Shown: positions 12,642-24,778, counted from the stretch's first letter. The stretch is DNA of 64,000 nt from Acanthaster planci (GCF_001949145.1 NW_019091375.1:3312763-3376762), one strand, 5' to 3'. The notes: generated by a model not told the origin, from the letters alone. A program made the numbers and translations.

Positions 12642-12903
12642 TGGGTCATTCCACGAAGTTCGGGCACAGTTTATGACGGCATCCCTTGTTACATCAGTGA
12701 AAATAAACATCTTTTTGCCCTTCATGTGGATTCTAAATTGACATTGTTCTAAATCTTGCTAGGTTCTTGTAGTGGTGTGCTTCATCTTTGCTGAATAATA
12801 TGACTTAATCTAGTGTAATGTGAAAATAATGGACAATAAAAAATACCGATGTGTAGCAAGGGACGCCGCCACAAACTGTGCCCGAACTTCATGAAGTGAC
12901 CCA
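12642..12903. mobile_element. Fold-back element, 262 bp with about 55-bp arms
   Basis: The left arm tgggtcattccacgaagttc continues into gggcacagttt. The right arm is its reverse complement, with a handful of mismatches, out to gatgt(a/g)-type inner ends. The roughly 150-bp loop is AT-rich and non-coding. Confidence 0.75.
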
Positions 12904-14236
12904 TTTCAAAAGTCAAGCGAACTGCAACGAAAACATGTCTTTATCATTGTTCATCCCTTTACTTGTGAGTAGTCTTGTGACTGACCTTCATGATGCATGT
13001 CATGGCATGTAATGACCTTGTGATTTTGTCCACTGCAACACTTTTATACACGTACATGTACATTGTACACGCACGAATACGGCACTAATACTGCGGCCGC
13101 CCGTATGATGTTGCACTTTTGATTTCGCCCTAGATGTCGCGTTGTCTGTATATGTCTGTGATACTCTTCCTCTGGCATAATGTGTTATGATCTTTATAGA
13201 ATACCCGTGCTTTTCTCAGCTATTCCTTGGGGGTTTCGTTAAACATATACATGTGTAATCAGTTGTCCTCAACCTTGCATAAATGAAAGTGTAGAACATT
13301 TAATTTGTCAACAATTTGACGACTATCCCATTTACTATACTTGTATATACATAACTTCAAGACCTCCAAGACAGTGCATGCAGATACTGTCCATTTTAAA
13401 TATGAAATATCAACACGAGGGATTTATAATGTTTACATGGTTTGGACGGGGATGGCTTGATGTGGTCAAATTCATCTTGTTTCCTTTCAGTAGTCTAGAG
13501 ATAAGGCCCTGACTCAAACACATGATATTGCATGTTTGCGTTCAATGGGGCCGTATTAATACAGCAAAATTGAATGATTTAGTTTAAAACACCAGCCGAA
13601 CATATTTGATGCTCAAAATGTACGGTATTTACTTGAACCATTTGCGGGATGGGCTACAGATTTCTACATATATTTTCAACCTGACTACATTACAATAGAT
13701 GGAAAGTACAAAAAGAAGGTTTTTGAAATGCAAAGGTAGGTCGAATGCTGCCTAATACTCACATGCAGCAAACAGTTGTTCTTGTTTGGATTAAGACAAA
13801 TCAAGACATCAGAATAACGCATTGTGAAAGTGAAAAAAGACCAGGAACTTTAAAAATATTGATGAACAGCTGTACGTTTTTTTATTTGATTAGCATTCCG
13901 ATTTTCCACAGGCATTGATATTTTGTGGATCGTCGTACAATTTTAACAAACGTTGGATTACACCAGGTTAATAATCCAGCGATGTTTCTCTAAATATTTC
14001 TGATACCGTCCCCTTTGAAAGTGGAGAACATTGCGTTCATAGTTGTATATGGAATAATACCAATGGCATACTCGTCCAGATTCTAACTGCTGAACGCATG
14101 TTAGGTCTTGTCCCTTGGATGTATAGGCTTTCAAAGTGTGCGTAGGGGGGCCTTTAGTATCAGCCGTAAGATACCTGTATGAACAAAATTACATCACTTT
14201 ATAAAGAAAACTTTTTTTCCAGAAAACTGATGACAA
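12904..14236. other. Upstream region of the glycosyltransferase gene
   Basis: No exon or recognisable repeat. The 5' leader and promoter of the gene starting at 14237 should lie here or further upstream. I see no convincing TATA element at a fixed distance. Confidence 0.35.
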
Positions 14237-17200
14237 ATGGCAGTTTCAGTTTGCAATGCAGTCCTTGTCAGACGGATTGTCGTCTTGGGCATCTTTTTTC
14301 TCTCTGGTAAGAAAAACAGAATGAATCTCGTGCATTGAATATTAAACAAAGAGTATCGTACTGTGATTAAGCCTTAATTGATAAGAACGGTCATTGTTTT
14401 GTTAGTTGAAATAATTTTGTGGATTTGCAGAAATAGTGGGAAAACGGGCGTCAAAACAACAAAAGTATCATCACCTCTGTTTCTAGTAGCAATACGGAGG
14501 AAGATGGGGAACATTGTCTTTTCACCTACCACTCGTAAAATGCACGGGCATCACGGGGTGTCGGTCATTTCGTCCCATTTCCACTTCGCCCCAGGCCACT
14601 TTGCCCCTTACCACTTCTCCCCCATCGCCACTTCGCCCCATCCCCACTTCGTCCCATTTCCACTTCGCCCCACTGATTATCGTTCATTTTGTTCTTTTAG
14701 TATTCATGGAGGCCTAAGACTAAATACAACAAATAATAACATCGAAGTTTTAGTAACCCAATAACGGTCGGAGAATCCAACTTGCAAAAGCGGCCAAAAC
14801 AATGATGCTTCCGATTTCCCGACCGACCCTAAGTTTTCGGCGAGGCCCTGAAAGTTTTATTGGCAACTTATAGAGAAATCAAATTTAATAAAAATACATG
14901 TAACAATGACAAATAAAGAAATCCTGTTTCTTTTCTGTCTTCACAAACACCCAAGAACAACCTTTTTCTCCTGTGTTTACCTGTGTTCCCAGTTACATTT
15001 ACAACATGTGAGAAGCACCTTTTTTTAATTTCACGCGAATTCTCGTTTTGCTGTCGCCAATGTTGGTCAAAACACGTGCGCTGGCTCCCGCCTCGTCGTA
15101 CCCATGCAAAAGAATGCGTGATGGAGTGTAGCAACCAGTCGATTCATACCGCGGAGATCGTACCTGTACATGTACGTGACCTCAACGCATCGAAATAAAC
15201 CTCGATGTTGCAAAAATTCTTCCAATTAATTCACAGAATTTAGTATCTTGTCTATGTGTGTGTTTTCTGTGTTCATGAGTTTATATTAGGTTTTTTGCTC
15301 ATACTTGAAGCGTCCATGTTTCCACAACATTTTCGCCGCGGCGCGCCCGGGCATCTGTCTAGTCTGGATGCTTCGACAATTATCAGAACGTTGCGTACAT
15401 AATTGTGTAGGCCCACCGCTTTGAAATATACTTGAATAGGATGAGAAATAAACCCAATGCTTGTCCAACCATATGAATTAATTCACCATAATGGACCACA
15501 GTCGATATTAATTTAATGCTGTAGAGTTTAGTAACTACATGTCGTTTATGGAACTCCTCCCTCAACCATGTTTTCAAGAGGCCTGTAACATTCACATACT
15601 CGAGCACGGCCCTTCATTTGAAGCAAGATATGGGACGGAGAGAACCCCCCCCCGCGCCTTTGTGTTTGTCATTGTTTGATCGGAATCTCAGGAATTCTTT
15701 TCAGACTTCTGGGGGGTGTGTTAGGTATAGTTAGGTCTATTGTTAGGTAAACAATAGACCAGAGCGTGTATAGGGATTTGACAGGTAAGGGTGGGGGGGA
15801 GGTAGCCCTCCGTCCCATATCTTGCCAGGTATATGGCCGTGGACGGGGCAAAGTAGAAATGGGCTGAAACTATGGGGCGAAGTGGGGATGGAGCGAAGTG
15901 GTTGGAGGCGAAGTGGTGAGGGGTGACGTGGAAATGGGGCGAAGTGACTGTAAAGCTTCAGTTTACATAGTTATTACTGTGGGTACAGGTTTCCTGCACA
16001 TGTTGAAGGAAGGACGGGAGTTGTTAGAGTACCGACGACAAATTCAAACCTCACGATTTTGTTGATTTTCGCACCTTCTCGTGTTTGCACCTTGAAACAT
16101 TTCATTTACTCCAAGTGGATATAAAGATTTGGGTTTACCTTGGCAAAGTAAATATCAGGGGCAGGGGGGGCAGAGCAACCAGTGCCCCTCCCTCTCTCAC
16201 TTATTCGAAGGGGGGGGGAGTGATGGCCCCCTACCTGTTGCAGTTCCTTATAATGGATTGAGGCTTAGTCGGTCGGCTTAATAACGGCTGATGACTGATG
16301 GTCTCACAGCTGGCCCCCTCACTTTGAAATCGTTCCGCTGACAGTGATTGTAGGTCCATTTTATTGTCACTTTTACTGACCATTTTAATGACAAGTTTGC
16401 TTGGACAAGATTGCATTCATAGTATGTTTTTCATAGTGTTTTTGTAACTCCTCTCTCTCTCTCTCTCTCTCTTCGATATGCAGCCTACCTGCTAATCCGT
16501 GTATGCAAAACGCACCAATATCTCAATGTTCAATGGCTGGAAGTGAGCACTTTAAAAAATGCTCCATCATCATTACGGTGTAGCGTGGCCGATATTGAGA
16601 AACGACCAACCACAGTCGTGCTGGCCACGACAAACGCTGCGTTCCTCGCTCTGACTGAGAATATGCTGGAAAGCATTAAGAGAACCGGAGCGTGCCCCAA
16701 CATTACGGTCATAGCTGAAGATGAACCGTCTTACCAATACCTGACCAAAAGGAAGAATTCCCAACCAGGGCTGCATGTGCAAAAAACACATTTTGAGATC
16801 ACGTTGTCTGAGCATCTGGTGATAAATTCACCTATGTATAACCAATTCGTTAATAGGCGCCCTGGTTACATTCTTGAATTTTTGGAAAAAGGTTACGACG
16901 TACTGTTTGTGGATTCGGATACATTCTGGTTCAAAGATCCATTCAAAGATTTTCATGGAAACTTTGATATTGCAATGCATAACGAGAAATCCTACCCGAA
17001 CATTGCATTCTGTGACGGCCTTGCCTTTTACCGGTGCACAGAAAACACCTTTCAGTTTGTAAAGGCATGGGTTTTTCTACTGGAGATCAACAAAAGGAAT
17101 AAAATGACAACAGACCAGAGCATAATGAATGGTTTGATTGCCCAAGAGCACATTCCTGGCCTACGGATCAAAGTACTTGACCCTGACAGTTATCCAGACG

Positions 17201-17331
17201 GAAAATTATATTTTCTTACGAAAGACTGGAGGGAGAAACATAAGAAACCAACTGTTTTACATCTGAGTTTTATCCTTGGTAATAGCGCGAAAATCAACAA
17301 GTTACGGAAGGTTGGTTTGTGGTTGACGTAG
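14237..17331 (+). CDS. Type II membrane glycosyltransferase, GT77/Nucleotid_trans (PF03407)-like
   Basis: Two coding exons are joined by inspection: 14237-14306 (ATG, ends phase 1 at a gtaaga donor) and 16484-17331 (after gatatgcag), giving 305 residues. Exon 1 plus the first codons of exon 2 form a short cytoplasmic tail (RR) and a signal anchor (IVVLGIFFLSAYLLI, about residues 14-30). A short stem and a catalytic domain follow. Visible landmarks are TTVVLATTNAAFL near the start of the domain, VLFVDSDTFWFKDP with the DxD metal/nucleotide-sugar site at residues 167-169, TTDQSIMN, and a C-terminal H-x11-K-x6-GLWL pattern typical of the family. Known relatives are plant rhamnogalacturonan-II xylosyltransferases and animal genes annotated as fucose alpha-1,3-xylosyltransferase-like; Golgi location is inferred. 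Donor and acceptor sugars cannot be read from sequence. An alternative start inside exon 2 would lack the membrane anchor. Confidence 0.85.
14560..14675. repeat. Minisatellite arm, ccacttcgcccc unit
   Basis: About eight imperfect units of 12-15 bp, consensus (tttc)cacttcgcccca. The same unit appears inverted at 15846-15950, so the two arrays form the arms of a possible 1.4-kb fold-back element within the glycosyltransferase intron. Confidence 0.75.
15623..15825. mobile_element. MITE family A, copy 2 (203 bp)
   Basis: It has the same ends as the 5227-5396 copy (gcaagatatgggacggag and ctccgtcccatatcttgc) and the same interior blocks (tgtttgatcggaatctcagg, gcgtgtatagggatt). A small internal palindrome (tctattgttaggtaaacaataga) has been gained. 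It lies in the intron of the glycosyltransferase gene and inside the inverted minisatellite arms. Confidence 0.8.
15846..15950. repeat. Minisatellite arm, inverted (ggggcgaagtgg unit)
   Basis: Reverse-complement counterpart of 14560-14675, with units such as ggggcgaagtgg and ggagcgaagtgg. Confidence 0.75.
16448..16474. repeat. (CT)n microsatellite forming a polypyrimidine tract
   Basis: An almost pure CT run ends about 10 bases before the cag acceptor of glycosyltransferase exon 2 (exon starts 16484). By position it serves as the polypyrimidine tract of that splice site. Confidence 0.8.
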
Positions 17332-18071
17332 ACAAAGGTTATAGTTTTGGACTGAGGCGGATTTGCATGGGATCAGTGTGCACACTGACGTGTATATAGT
17401 TTCCCATTAAGTGCTTTTGCAACACTTTCCAACAGATGCTGGGCTGAAAAAAATGAATGTGATTGGTATCCAAATCGGGTTTAGTATTAACTTTAGAGAC
17501 GGCAGCTCTGTGTTTGAATTCAAATGGACACTGAATCACTGAGGGTTTGTTACATTATCACTACACTGTAGTATCGTTGTTGTTTTACTGTAAACAATTC
17601 CTGTACCTTTGAAGAAATGATACCGGAGAACGCTTCTCCAGGCCAACCGAGTCAAAACTCAAATACTCTGGGCGTCCCAAATGATGATTTGGGGCCGTAA
17701 TTTACTGCGGTTAGAGCTTGGAAGGTGTTGTTGTACAGGTGTATGTTATTGCATCAGAACACGAAAGCACACTAGATCCATAATGAATCACGAACGTCAT
17801 GCAGCATCAGATTATTTAACATTCTTGCCGTCCAACTGCTGCCTTAACACTTTTGATGGTAGCGAGCGGTTCAGGGAAAGTTTTTATCCTTCTGCAGTAC
17901 GTGTATATGAGGAGTCTTATTGGGTTTGTTTCTTTTTAATTTATTTTGTAATTGATAAGATATTTTAACCCTTTTATGTTATGTGAAATTTTACCTTTAA
18001 GAGCTCAAGGAAGAAGCAAATTACCAATGTCAAGTTTTTTTACATTTTACATTGGTTGAATAAACGATAAC

Positions 18072-18077
18072 AATAAA
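18072..18077 (+). promoter_or_regulatory. Candidate polyadenylation signal AATAAA
   Basis: This canonical hexamer lies about 740 bases after the glycosyltransferase stop codon. It was chosen on position alone and other sites could be used. Confidence 0.3.
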
Positions 18078-20214
18078 GGAAGTAATGATTACAAGGAAGG
18101 TTAGTCTTAATCTTTGCTTCTTAAATCGCACCCATTGTCTGTGTTCACGTTACCACTTCTCCAATCATCAACAATGTTTGCAAAGAAGGTAGATACATAA
18201 TAAAGTTTGGTATATAGAAAAAAGAACCAAAACTCGGCTCCTCAATATCATACGTCTTTCAACGTCTCTGGGTCCCGTTTTTAGTGGCATAAAAAAGGCG
18301 CCCCCAGGCCTGTGCCTCCCCCGTTGTGTGCCCCCGCTCAGGAATTAGAGAAGAGAAACAATCTGCTTTTCGCTGAACTGAACAGCAACAGCGCCCTCAG
18401 TTATCCTAGAAAACATTGATAACATTAAGCCCCTTTTTGTGCTGTTTGCTTTGCATTACATAACAGAGTTTTCATACAATGAAAAAGAGTACAATGTTGC
18501 AGAAACATTGTCTTGAGACAAAATTACTGCAGCTTAACTGTCACTGAACTCACGGAGAGCCCCCTCCAAAGATTGAGGTTCCCCAGGTGCCTGCCCCCAC
18601 CCTGCAAAATATACCCGAGTTACATCACCGTCCGATAATTTAGCAAAGAAACACAGCAAGGGTCCCTTCTACTGATTGCGGCATACTATGTGTGCTCGAT
18701 CGGTGAGCCGTGGGCACCAGTGGCTCCTTGGGAAGCAGCACAACGTGGACGTCATAAGGATGCAGACCGATATATTTTGCATAATACTTGTATGCGCTCG
18801 AATTCTCTACGAATTAGAGCATGGCCCGTGCACTTGAAGATTTCCCGAAAAGAAAGTTTTTTGCCGACCAAAACGAATACCAGTTTGTGTCTGGGTGAGA
18901 TTTGGAAGAAATCGATCCTTGAAAACTGTCTAATTTGAGAAGTGCGGGTATTGATTTTTTTCAAAATGGCGAGGGGCTTCACGACTGCTGTTTTAGTGAT
19001 GACCTTCTGTGGAAAACATATCTTCAAAAGTCAGCCTGTAACAAATGGAAATTCGAAAAGAAAATGAAAAATCATCAAATATGCTCTAATTTGATGTGCG
19101 TCTCGAACGCCTGAGAAACTCTTGAGCATTTTTCCTGATTTTTTGAAGTTCAGATACATGTATCTATTACTGTTGGCTTGGACAGTTTATTTACAGGCCT
19201 ACCACCATAACCAAAGATCGTAAAGGTGAAATCCCGACCACATATACAAACTGAGAGATATGTTTTGTCTATTACCTAACATGAATGCTATAAACCGCCA
19301 CTGTATATCATTGCATATATTTTTGTACAGGAGTTTCCGTCGAACTCCGAGTCTGATTAACTTTCACTCGATTCCGGTCTTCTGATCTGATGAACGACTC
19401 GAGACGAGTCTTGGTTTCAAAGGCTAATTTGATACTTTGAATGTGAGCAAAGAAATGATAATTTCAATAGCTGCCCTTCGTCCATTCTCCCAAAATCGAT
19501 GACGGTGCATAAAACGACTTTCCGGCCGGTACATACCTGAATATTTGGGGCCAGGTTAAATATTCGCGTTGTGAATTGGTAAAAGTTCAACACATTTCAA
19601 CTTCGGCGAAATTTCTGAGGAAAGTTGTCGTGACTTCACATTCGCTTCGCTTTCGCATTCACTTGAAGTACGAACCGGCCTGAAAGGCAGATTTGACACC
19701 AAAAGGATTTTAAAATGCATTTCTATTTACAGGCCGATTTAAATTTGCCCCAAAACCTTATGACCAAAATATTAAGAGGAATGACAAAAACTGAATTTGT
19801 TCATTTTATTCCCTGCCGATCGCCACACCAAAGGAAATTACCCTGATGACTAAACGAACGCTCTCGTGTAAGTTTGACTTACACGTGTAAGCTAATCGAA
19901 CGCACCCTATTTGGGATATTTAAATAAGGTCTTTAGTCTCTGTGTTTATGAGCAACGCGGATTTACTCGTGCGTGACGTGCAAGAGAATACGTTGGTGCG
20001 AGCGCGCAACTTTGGAAATACGAGTGTGATTGACTACGTTTATGTATATTCATCTTGAATAGCTAGTCTGAGTCATTTTCGTGTTCTACACGACCAGGGG
20101 TTACTGAAGGAAGCCCATGGAGTTGAGATTGCTTTTAGCTCACTTCCGCCCACTATGGCAATGGCGGCTGCACGTACTGCGTACGTCGAATCCGGAACAA
20201 GAGAGGGCGTGTTT
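18078..20214. other. No gene recognised
   Basis: Between the probable 3' end of the glycosyltransferase gene and the 20.2-kb repeat. A short hairpin (tgtaagtttgacttaca) lies near 19.87 kb. Nothing coding is supported. Confidence 0.4.
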
Positions 20215-20272
20215 TTTGGTACTCACCGCGTAGGCGCGCAAGTATATGCACGTTTGACGCGGAGCACGCTGA
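20215..20272 (+). repeat. Repeat family D, copy 1
   Basis: The block ttttttggtactcaccgcgt, then aggcgcgcaagtatatgcac and gtttgacgcgg, recurs on the minus strand at 48550-48602 and 56887-56920. The 43-codon alanine-rich frame crossing it (from 20156) is therefore probably repeat DNA, not a gene. Confidence 0.6.
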
Positions 20273-21345
20273 GTACGCTTAACTAATTTATTCCGGCTTG
20301 TATGGTCTTTACGCACACGCAGAACGCTTGCAAGAACTCGCTTGTAACCTTCTGTCTTTCTTTCGCCGATTGGGGTGCACTTTAGCTCGAGGCGGATACG
20401 GATTGTGCACTCTAGGCTTTGGTGCTCTATAATAGTCTTTTACCATTTAATTAATAGGGTGACCGGAATTTAATTGTAAAGATTGGGGGAAATGACTGAA
20501 TTAATCATAATAGAGTCCTTGTCAAACGCTGATTCTGCACAGAAAAATCCTTTGGCAGTTGTTTTTTCAATATACCCAGCAAGAAATGGGTCGGAGGGGT
20601 TTTTACTCTAACTTTTTTAGAAGACCACCCGTATGTTTTGTACACAGTTGTCAATTGGGGACCCTCTGTCAATCGGGGACCTTATTGTCCGCTATTGTTC
20701 AGGGTCCGCAATTGAATGCAGAAACAAACTCACACACACCCAGAGGCACATGTTGCCTGCCATTGGGAATTCCCATTATTCCTCGTTTGTTCACTCTGTT
20801 GGTTTTGCTTTGTAGAGTTTTGTAGACCATTGTCAATCGGGACCAGACCAAGCTCGGCTCCATGGGCTAGCTCGCGCGTTCCTTCACTAAGATTGCGCAA
20901 GGTATGTTGGGAACCAACACGGCGCGGCAAGATCATACCCATGGGAACGAGGCTGGGACCAGACCCTATTGTGTGATATTCAGGGACCCGGAAAGCAAAT
21001 GGAAACTTCCACACGTGTTTTGGTGGTAAGAAACAAACAGAAATGTGTTTTAAGTTTGTTTCTCGCTTTTCAACAGCCGCTATGAAAAACGAAACAGTAA
21101 ACATAGAAATAAAAAGGGGGGCATGATCGTCACTCATGCAAGCCTTCGCGAGACTTTAGACGGAGCGAACTTGTGGTCTTGTGGAAGCTTGAAAAATGCA
21201 GCTCTGGCATCCGTCGTGGGCTTGATACATACAATGACACACAACATTTCACATGAACCATTTGGGAAAATATAGGAATTCAGGAGCGGATCTACCTTTC
21301 AGGAAACGGGGAGGGGGTTTATGGGCGCACTGAAGGGATGCCATG
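20273..21345. other. No gene recognised
   Basis: Open frames up to 135 codons on the minus strand lack any recognisable domain. Left unassigned. Confidence 0.35.
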
Positions 21346-22020
21346 TGTTACGATCCGAAAAACTCCCAACTATTTAAGAATAGTAATTATTCAAAAGCTT
21401 GAATCTTCTCCGATGCAACAAAAACCAACACCCTCCCCCAAAAAACAGTTAAACTAAATAAAACTGGTATAAGAAACAATGAACCTGTATGATTTAATGA
21501 GAATGTTACACTTACAAAAGCAACAAAGAAAATGTTGATTGGAATAGTTTACAATGATAAGCAATATCTCATATAAACAAGATGTTCTCACGGGCGAGAA
21601 CTTGCCAAGGCTGGACTCCACAGATGACGAAAAACAGTTCAGTCCAAAGTAAGCTATTACGGGGACGAAGACCACGTCCAATAACAATGACCGGGATCGA
21701 GACGAAACGGCGAGGGTGTGATGACCGTCGCAAATACGGGAACTTGATGATCCCACAAACTGGAACTGGATTCAGTTCACGAGCTGTCTCTTCCGGAACA
21801 AAAATCACCTCTGCTCTTCACTTGATCTGGACGAACTTTTCTTACAAGTGTCGCTCCACAGACGACTCGCCGCCACAGGTTGAAATGGTGCAGAAGTCAA
21901 CAAGTCAAAGACTTCTCACGTACGGTAGAATTGCCTCCCAAAATCTCTCTATCTGTGTGTGTGTCTCTGTCTCGCTCTAGTCCTGTCTTGGCCTGCCAGA
22001 GCCTGTCTTTTATAGTCTAC
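21346..22020 (-). mobile_element. LTR-like repeat, copy 1 (probable solo LTR, minus strand)
   Basis: The plus-strand edge tgttacgatccgaaaaactc is shared with a second copy at 62636-62913, and similarity runs to aaaacagttcagtcc (21645). Read on the minus strand, the unit would end in CA. A TATA box (tataaaag, plus-strand 22007-22014) lies about 660 bases upstream of that edge, as in an LTR promoter. No gag or pol frame follows below 21346. The upstream limit of the LTR is not defined. Confidence 0.5.
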
Positions 22021-22999
22021 AACTCGTCTAGAAATTTCTTAGTTTCTTCAAAGTTCTTTTCATTACATAGGTTTCTTAAAATAGACTTTTTGGCATTACA
22101 TAATCCTACGGAAAACGTCCAGAACGTACACTTTACGCACAGTTGTAGGCGTTGGAATTACATAATCTGTTACATGTACAGAGACTGGGTGTGTATACAT
22201 GTACATGACACCTGCTACGGGGGTCTAAGAGCATCATGCACTCTTTTCCGATGAAAAGAATCTTAACTGTAGATGGACAGATGGGCGGCGCAATACTCGT
22301 CCATTTTTTTGTACTCATATTCCGCCATTAGTTCTAGCACTAGCCCACAATGCAACTTTCACCCACAATGCACCACCTATTTCGTTACGTCATTATGTTG
22401 TGGGTCTACTTAATGAACTCTTTTGATTAATATTTTAGTTACATCTTAGGTACACTCGCTACATGAAAATTGAGAGCACGTGTGAACAAAACACGGTGTA
22501 CATGTGTTACGCTCCTCGCACAGAAAACGGGAAAAATACACGCTGCTATATCCATTTTGCCGTACTTTTTCAAAATTGCTGTTTAGCTGTCTGTCTACCA
22601 CTTGCACCAAGCGTTCCGCAGACGTCAAAATCGCTCCCAGGGCAATCAACGCATCAAAAAACAGCATAAAGGTGAGCTGCCTTTGTAATGTATTGTGCAT
22701 GATCATAACTGTATTCCTTATGCACACCATGAATATTCATGTACCTGATGACGTCACGCAGTGTCAGCATAATAGATCACCTTTTTCCATCATGGCAGCT
22801 CCCAGTGTCGCTTGTCCACATTGTTACCCCCGGTATAACCCACGCAAATACATGACAGCCTTTATGTGCGCAAGACTGGCGGTCTGCGCATTAACGTACA
22901 GCGCGCCACGTGCAACTTGTACATGTACATCGCCACGTTTATACATACGCTAGCTTATTGTAAAGGTACAGTCTATCCTTTGTCATTAAATTTTGTACA
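22021..22999. other. No gene recognised
   Basis: Contains several tgtacatgtaca palindromic words (22189-22206, 22917-22930) and no supported gene. Confidence 0.4.
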
Positions 23000-23400
23000 T
23001 TAACCCTATCAGCCCCAAGACCTCTTTGGTCATTCATAGGTTCCTTACCACACTATTTTATATGCAAGTTCCCTTTGTTTACCAGACACAATTAAGCAAC
23101 TTTTAGTGTATAGCGCCCTCACCAGTCGAGATCATGAAAAGCCACTCTTAAAGTGACACCCCATTGACTAATAGTAATGATATCCAACAAGGAGAATATT
23201 ACTAAAGTTGTTTTGGTAAAAATCAGGGGAAAGAGTCCCATACAGGAAGTTCATTTTACACCCTGTGTACAAACCCTCTGAGACTGGTCTGAAAAAATGT
23301 TGGTCATTGAAAAATCTTATACTCTGTCGCTGCTGAAATGGACTTTCCTGACCCCTAACTGATTTCTGAGAACTAGTTGATGCCCCGCCTCCCTTCAATG

Positions 23401-23577
23401 TTGCGTTACAGGCTGGTGCATGCGCGTCCAGGGCGATCCATTCAACATTGGAATGGGGGGGTGGTTGAAGGGGAGACGGGAGGAATTGTGTGGTGGCAGC
23501 CTGCATTGCGTTACAGGCTGGTGCATGCGCGCCCAGCGATCCTTTGCAACATTGGAATGGGGGTGGGGTTGGGGGTG
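23401..23577. repeat. 105-bp tandem duplication within the piggyBac element
   Basis: The block ttgcgttacaggctggtgca, then tgcgcg and, further on, caacattggaatggggg, occurs at 23401 and again at 23506. The second copy ends near 23577. Confidence 0.85.
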
Positions 23578-23601
23578 CAATCTAAACTACCCGAGTTTAT
23601 G

Positions 23602-24775
23602 TTAACGTACACTGTGAAATGTTTCAAAGAATTGCATTAGACACATTGGTTTCTGGCAATTCTTACAAATCATACGAGTCTGTTTACGTTGGGTTCTCGT
23701 ACCGCAAACAACACTGTTTCGTTTTTGGCCTTGCCTACTTCTTTGGGATATAATGTCCACTTGAAATGAGTGCAGTTTCAGGGGCATGTGGCGTTGAGTT
23801 GCAACAATTCATCGATGACCTGGACCGGAAATCCAAGCTAGTGCGCGGACGCTTTGTGGGGATGCTGTTGTACACGATGGTAGCATTAACCAAACAGATG
23901 TCAAGAACTGCAAAGAAAACGCGTTTCCACCAGTTCAGGGATCTATAATGATGCTTGTAGTACTGACACATCTGTGATGCCAAGTCACTTCCGCCCATGT
24001 ACACGTACTTATTATAATCGTTGACGACTGCAGGTCTTTGGATTGTACGACGTCTGATGGAACTTTTTTTTGCAACGAATGTCTTTAGCGTCACTTTTGC
24101 AGTCGCCATAAATAGTCAGAGCTGTTACTGCCAAACAAGACGTAGTTGCCCCGCTTCAGAGAATAACTGCGGTGGACCATGTCGGTTCATTGGGACCTTC
24201 TTAGGGTTTGCACTGTCTGGAATGCCATGTGTGGTATAGAGCGCACAGTTCCACGAACTCAAAGCCCTAGCTGGGACAACTTGTGAACAAGAGCGGGGCT
24301 AGTGTACCAATTGTCATTGAAAACAACATGTCCCTTGATTTCAAGTCCTTTCAGAAAGTCGACGGAAACTTGGCCTGATGCTGTAAGGTTGGGTAGATGG
24401 TTGGCTTCAGCATACGCAACAGAGAGTGAGATGATGTGGTCTGATGGAGCCTTGGATCCAGTAAACACCTCCCAGTCACATGTGTAACCGGTTTGAGACT
24501 CGTTCAAGGAAAAGCATCTCAAGCCATATTTGGCCGAGTTGCGTGGTATGTACCGTGGTAAAACCGAGTCGACCATTAAACTTTATCATAGTCTCATCTG
24601 GTAAGAGGTTTCGTCCGGGTTTATAGATGCTACGAAACAACGGAACTACAATGTCCCGTAGTGGACGAACTTTAGACACTTTGTCACGGGGAAAGTCGTC
24701 TGCTGTGTTGTCGGCAAGGTGGAGAAATCGAAGGCGTGCCATAAATCGGTTGCGAGACATTGTCGACGGATACAA
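23602..24775 (-). pseudogene. piggyBac transposase (PGBD-like), broken and incomplete
   Basis: Family landmarks are spread over three reading frames of the minus strand. MSRNRF..RLRFLHLADN and PDETMIKFNGR lie at 24476-24775. TGYTCDWEVFTGS and FNDNWYTSPALV lie at 24259-24576. DYNKYVYMGGSDLASQM and WWKRVFFAVLDICLVNA lie at 23735-24109. A cysteine-rich zinc-finger tail (C-x2-C...FETFH) ends at 23602. The three acidic residues expected for the DDD catalytic triad (CDWE, NDNW, GGSD) are still present, but frameshifts and in-frame stops separate them, so no active protein is expected. The N-terminal part is lost in the gap. Confidence 0.85.
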
Positions 24776-24778
24776 AGG

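Larger units (their letters stand above)
23004..24778 (-). mobile_element. piggyBac-family DNA transposon, 3' part, cut by assembly gap
   Basis: At 23000-23003 is TTAA, the piggyBac target site, followed by ccctatcagccccaagacct, a piggyBac-style terminus beginning CCC. The decayed transposase lies inside on the minus strand. About 600 bp separate the terminus and the stop codon and include a 105-bp tandem duplication. The other end is inside or beyond the gap at 24779. Confidence 0.7.

Noticed and set aside
20156-20287. 43-codon alanine-rich plus-strand frame that looks like a first exon
   Set aside because: Most of it is repeat family D, seen twice more in the window on the other strand.
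20730-21137. 135-codon minus-strand frame downstream of the LTR-like repeat, considered as a gag fragment
   Set aside because: No gag or zinc-knuckle pattern; composition is that of random sequence.
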